This document shows, in pieces, positions 7,382 through 7,577 of a stretch of 7,577 bases of DNA. A program made the translations under genes and the position numbers. The stretch covers positions 1 to 7,577 of the forward strand of contig URJS01000091.1 of assembly GCA_900548205.1 (NCBI GenBank). Reading direction: 5' to 3'. The DNA is from an uncultured Roseburia sp. (GTDB lineage: Bacteria; Bacillota; Clostridia; Lachnospirales; Lachnospiraceae). Numbering within the stretch: the stretch's first letter is position 1; each line of letters begins with the position of its first letter. The notes below the pieces were generated by a model. That model saw nothing but the letters and a program-made list of their open reading frames with translations, was not told where the DNA came from and did not search any database.

Positions 7382-7410
7382 ATTATAAAATTTTTTTGAT
7401 TTTCTGGCAA
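7382..7410 (-). promoter_or_regulatory. Sigma-A promoter of the HAD-DHH unit
   Basis: TTGCCA (7405-7410), a 17-base A/T-rich spacer with an A7 tract, and a perfect TATAAT (7382-7387). The predicted start is near 7375, giving a leader of about 60 nt before the HAD gene. It lies just downstream of the flagellin terminator, marking a separate transcription unit. Confidence 0.88.
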
Positions 7411-7438
7411 CTTAAAACTATCGCACATTTCTTCACAG

Positions 7439-7478
7439 AAAAGAGCCGTACACCCGGCAAGGATGTACGGCTCTTTTT
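7439..7478. terminator. Bidirectional intrinsic terminator after flagellin
   Basis: Arms AAAAGAGCCGTACA (7439-7452) and TGTACGGCTCTTTT (7464-7477) form a perfect 14-bp stem with an 11-base loop. T-rich ends are present in both directions. In context it ends the flagellin transcript about 50 bases after its stop codon and insulates the HAD promoter. Confidence 0.92.
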
Positions 7479-7528
7479 GAATGAAAAATCTGTCCTTCTC
7501 TGTCTTATGAGGTTTTGATCAAAATAAA

Positions 7529-7577
7529 TTACTGCAGCAGCGCAAGAACACCCTGTGTTGCCTGATTTGCCTGTGCA
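7529..7577 (-). CDS. Flagellin, C-terminal end only
   Basis: The last 15 codons before a TAA at 7529-7531 read AQANQATQGVLALLQ. This matches the highly conserved flagellin C-terminus (typically ...MLAQANQ-x-x-Q-x-VL-x-LL), which packs in the D0 coiled-coil core of the flagellar filament and is needed for polymerisation. The rest lies beyond the right edge. The downstream terminator at 7439-7478 fits a monocistronic, highly transcribed gene. The gene is not given a symbol because motile Lachnospiraceae often carry several flagellin genes and this tail cannot tell them apart. Confidence 0.88.
   Translation of the reverse strand, partial: AQANQATQGVLALLQ

Noticed and set aside
7315..7428. N-terminal extension of the HAD protein by 38 codons
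   Set aside because: It would start upstream of the -35/-10 promoter, and HAD motif I normally begins a few residues from the N-terminus, as it does from 7314.
7513..7524. Perfect 12-bp palindrome TTTTGATCAAAA after the flagellin stop codon
   Set aside because: It could be an operator, but it lies in a 3' untranslated region with no promoter nearby, and short A/T palindromes of this kind occur by chance.

Overview
The window looks like chromosomal DNA of a motile, low-to-moderate GC Clostridia, most likely a flagellated Lachnospiraceae (Roseburia/Agathobacter type). The grounds are a type 2 isoleucyl-tRNA synthetase under a T-box leader, strong Shine-Dalgarno sequences, consensus sigma-A promoters, a glycogen phosphorylase and the tail of a flagellin. 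The genus is inferred from gene content and sequence style, not proven.

Every gene lies on the minus strand, so transcription runs from high to low coordinates. (1) 7529-7577 is the last 15 codons of a flagellin, followed by a bidirectional intrinsic terminator at 7439-7478. (2) A near-consensus promoter (7382-7410) drives a two-gene unit: a HAD-family phosphatase (6667-7314) and, 16 nt later, a DHH/DHHA1 phosphoesterase (5679-6650). No terminator is visible after the DHH gene. (3) A perfect-spacing promoter (5623-5651) starts a leader of nearly 490 nt. It holds a full T-box riboswitch with an AUC (Ile) specifier, a UGGU acceptor-binding bulge and mutually exclusive antiterminator and terminator. 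A hairpin-rich, repeat-like element of about 145 bp is wedged between the T-box terminator and the start codon. (4) ileS (1931-5128) encodes a full-length type 2 IleRS. (5) glgP starts inside the ileS stop codon (ATGA overlap) and runs off the left edge after 644 codons.

The main functional story is the ileS-glgP pair. A glycogen-degrading phosphorylase is translationally coupled to an aminoacyl-tRNA synthetase whose transcription should rise when tRNA-Ile is uncharged. This would tie release of stored carbon to isoleucine starvation. The HAD-DHH pair is probably a housekeeping phosphatase/oligonucleotide phosphoesterase unit of unknown substrate.

I saw no CRISPR array, transposase, phage gene, toxin-antitoxin pair, defence system, rRNA or tRNA. 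The least explained DNA is the palindromic block at about 5166-5310.
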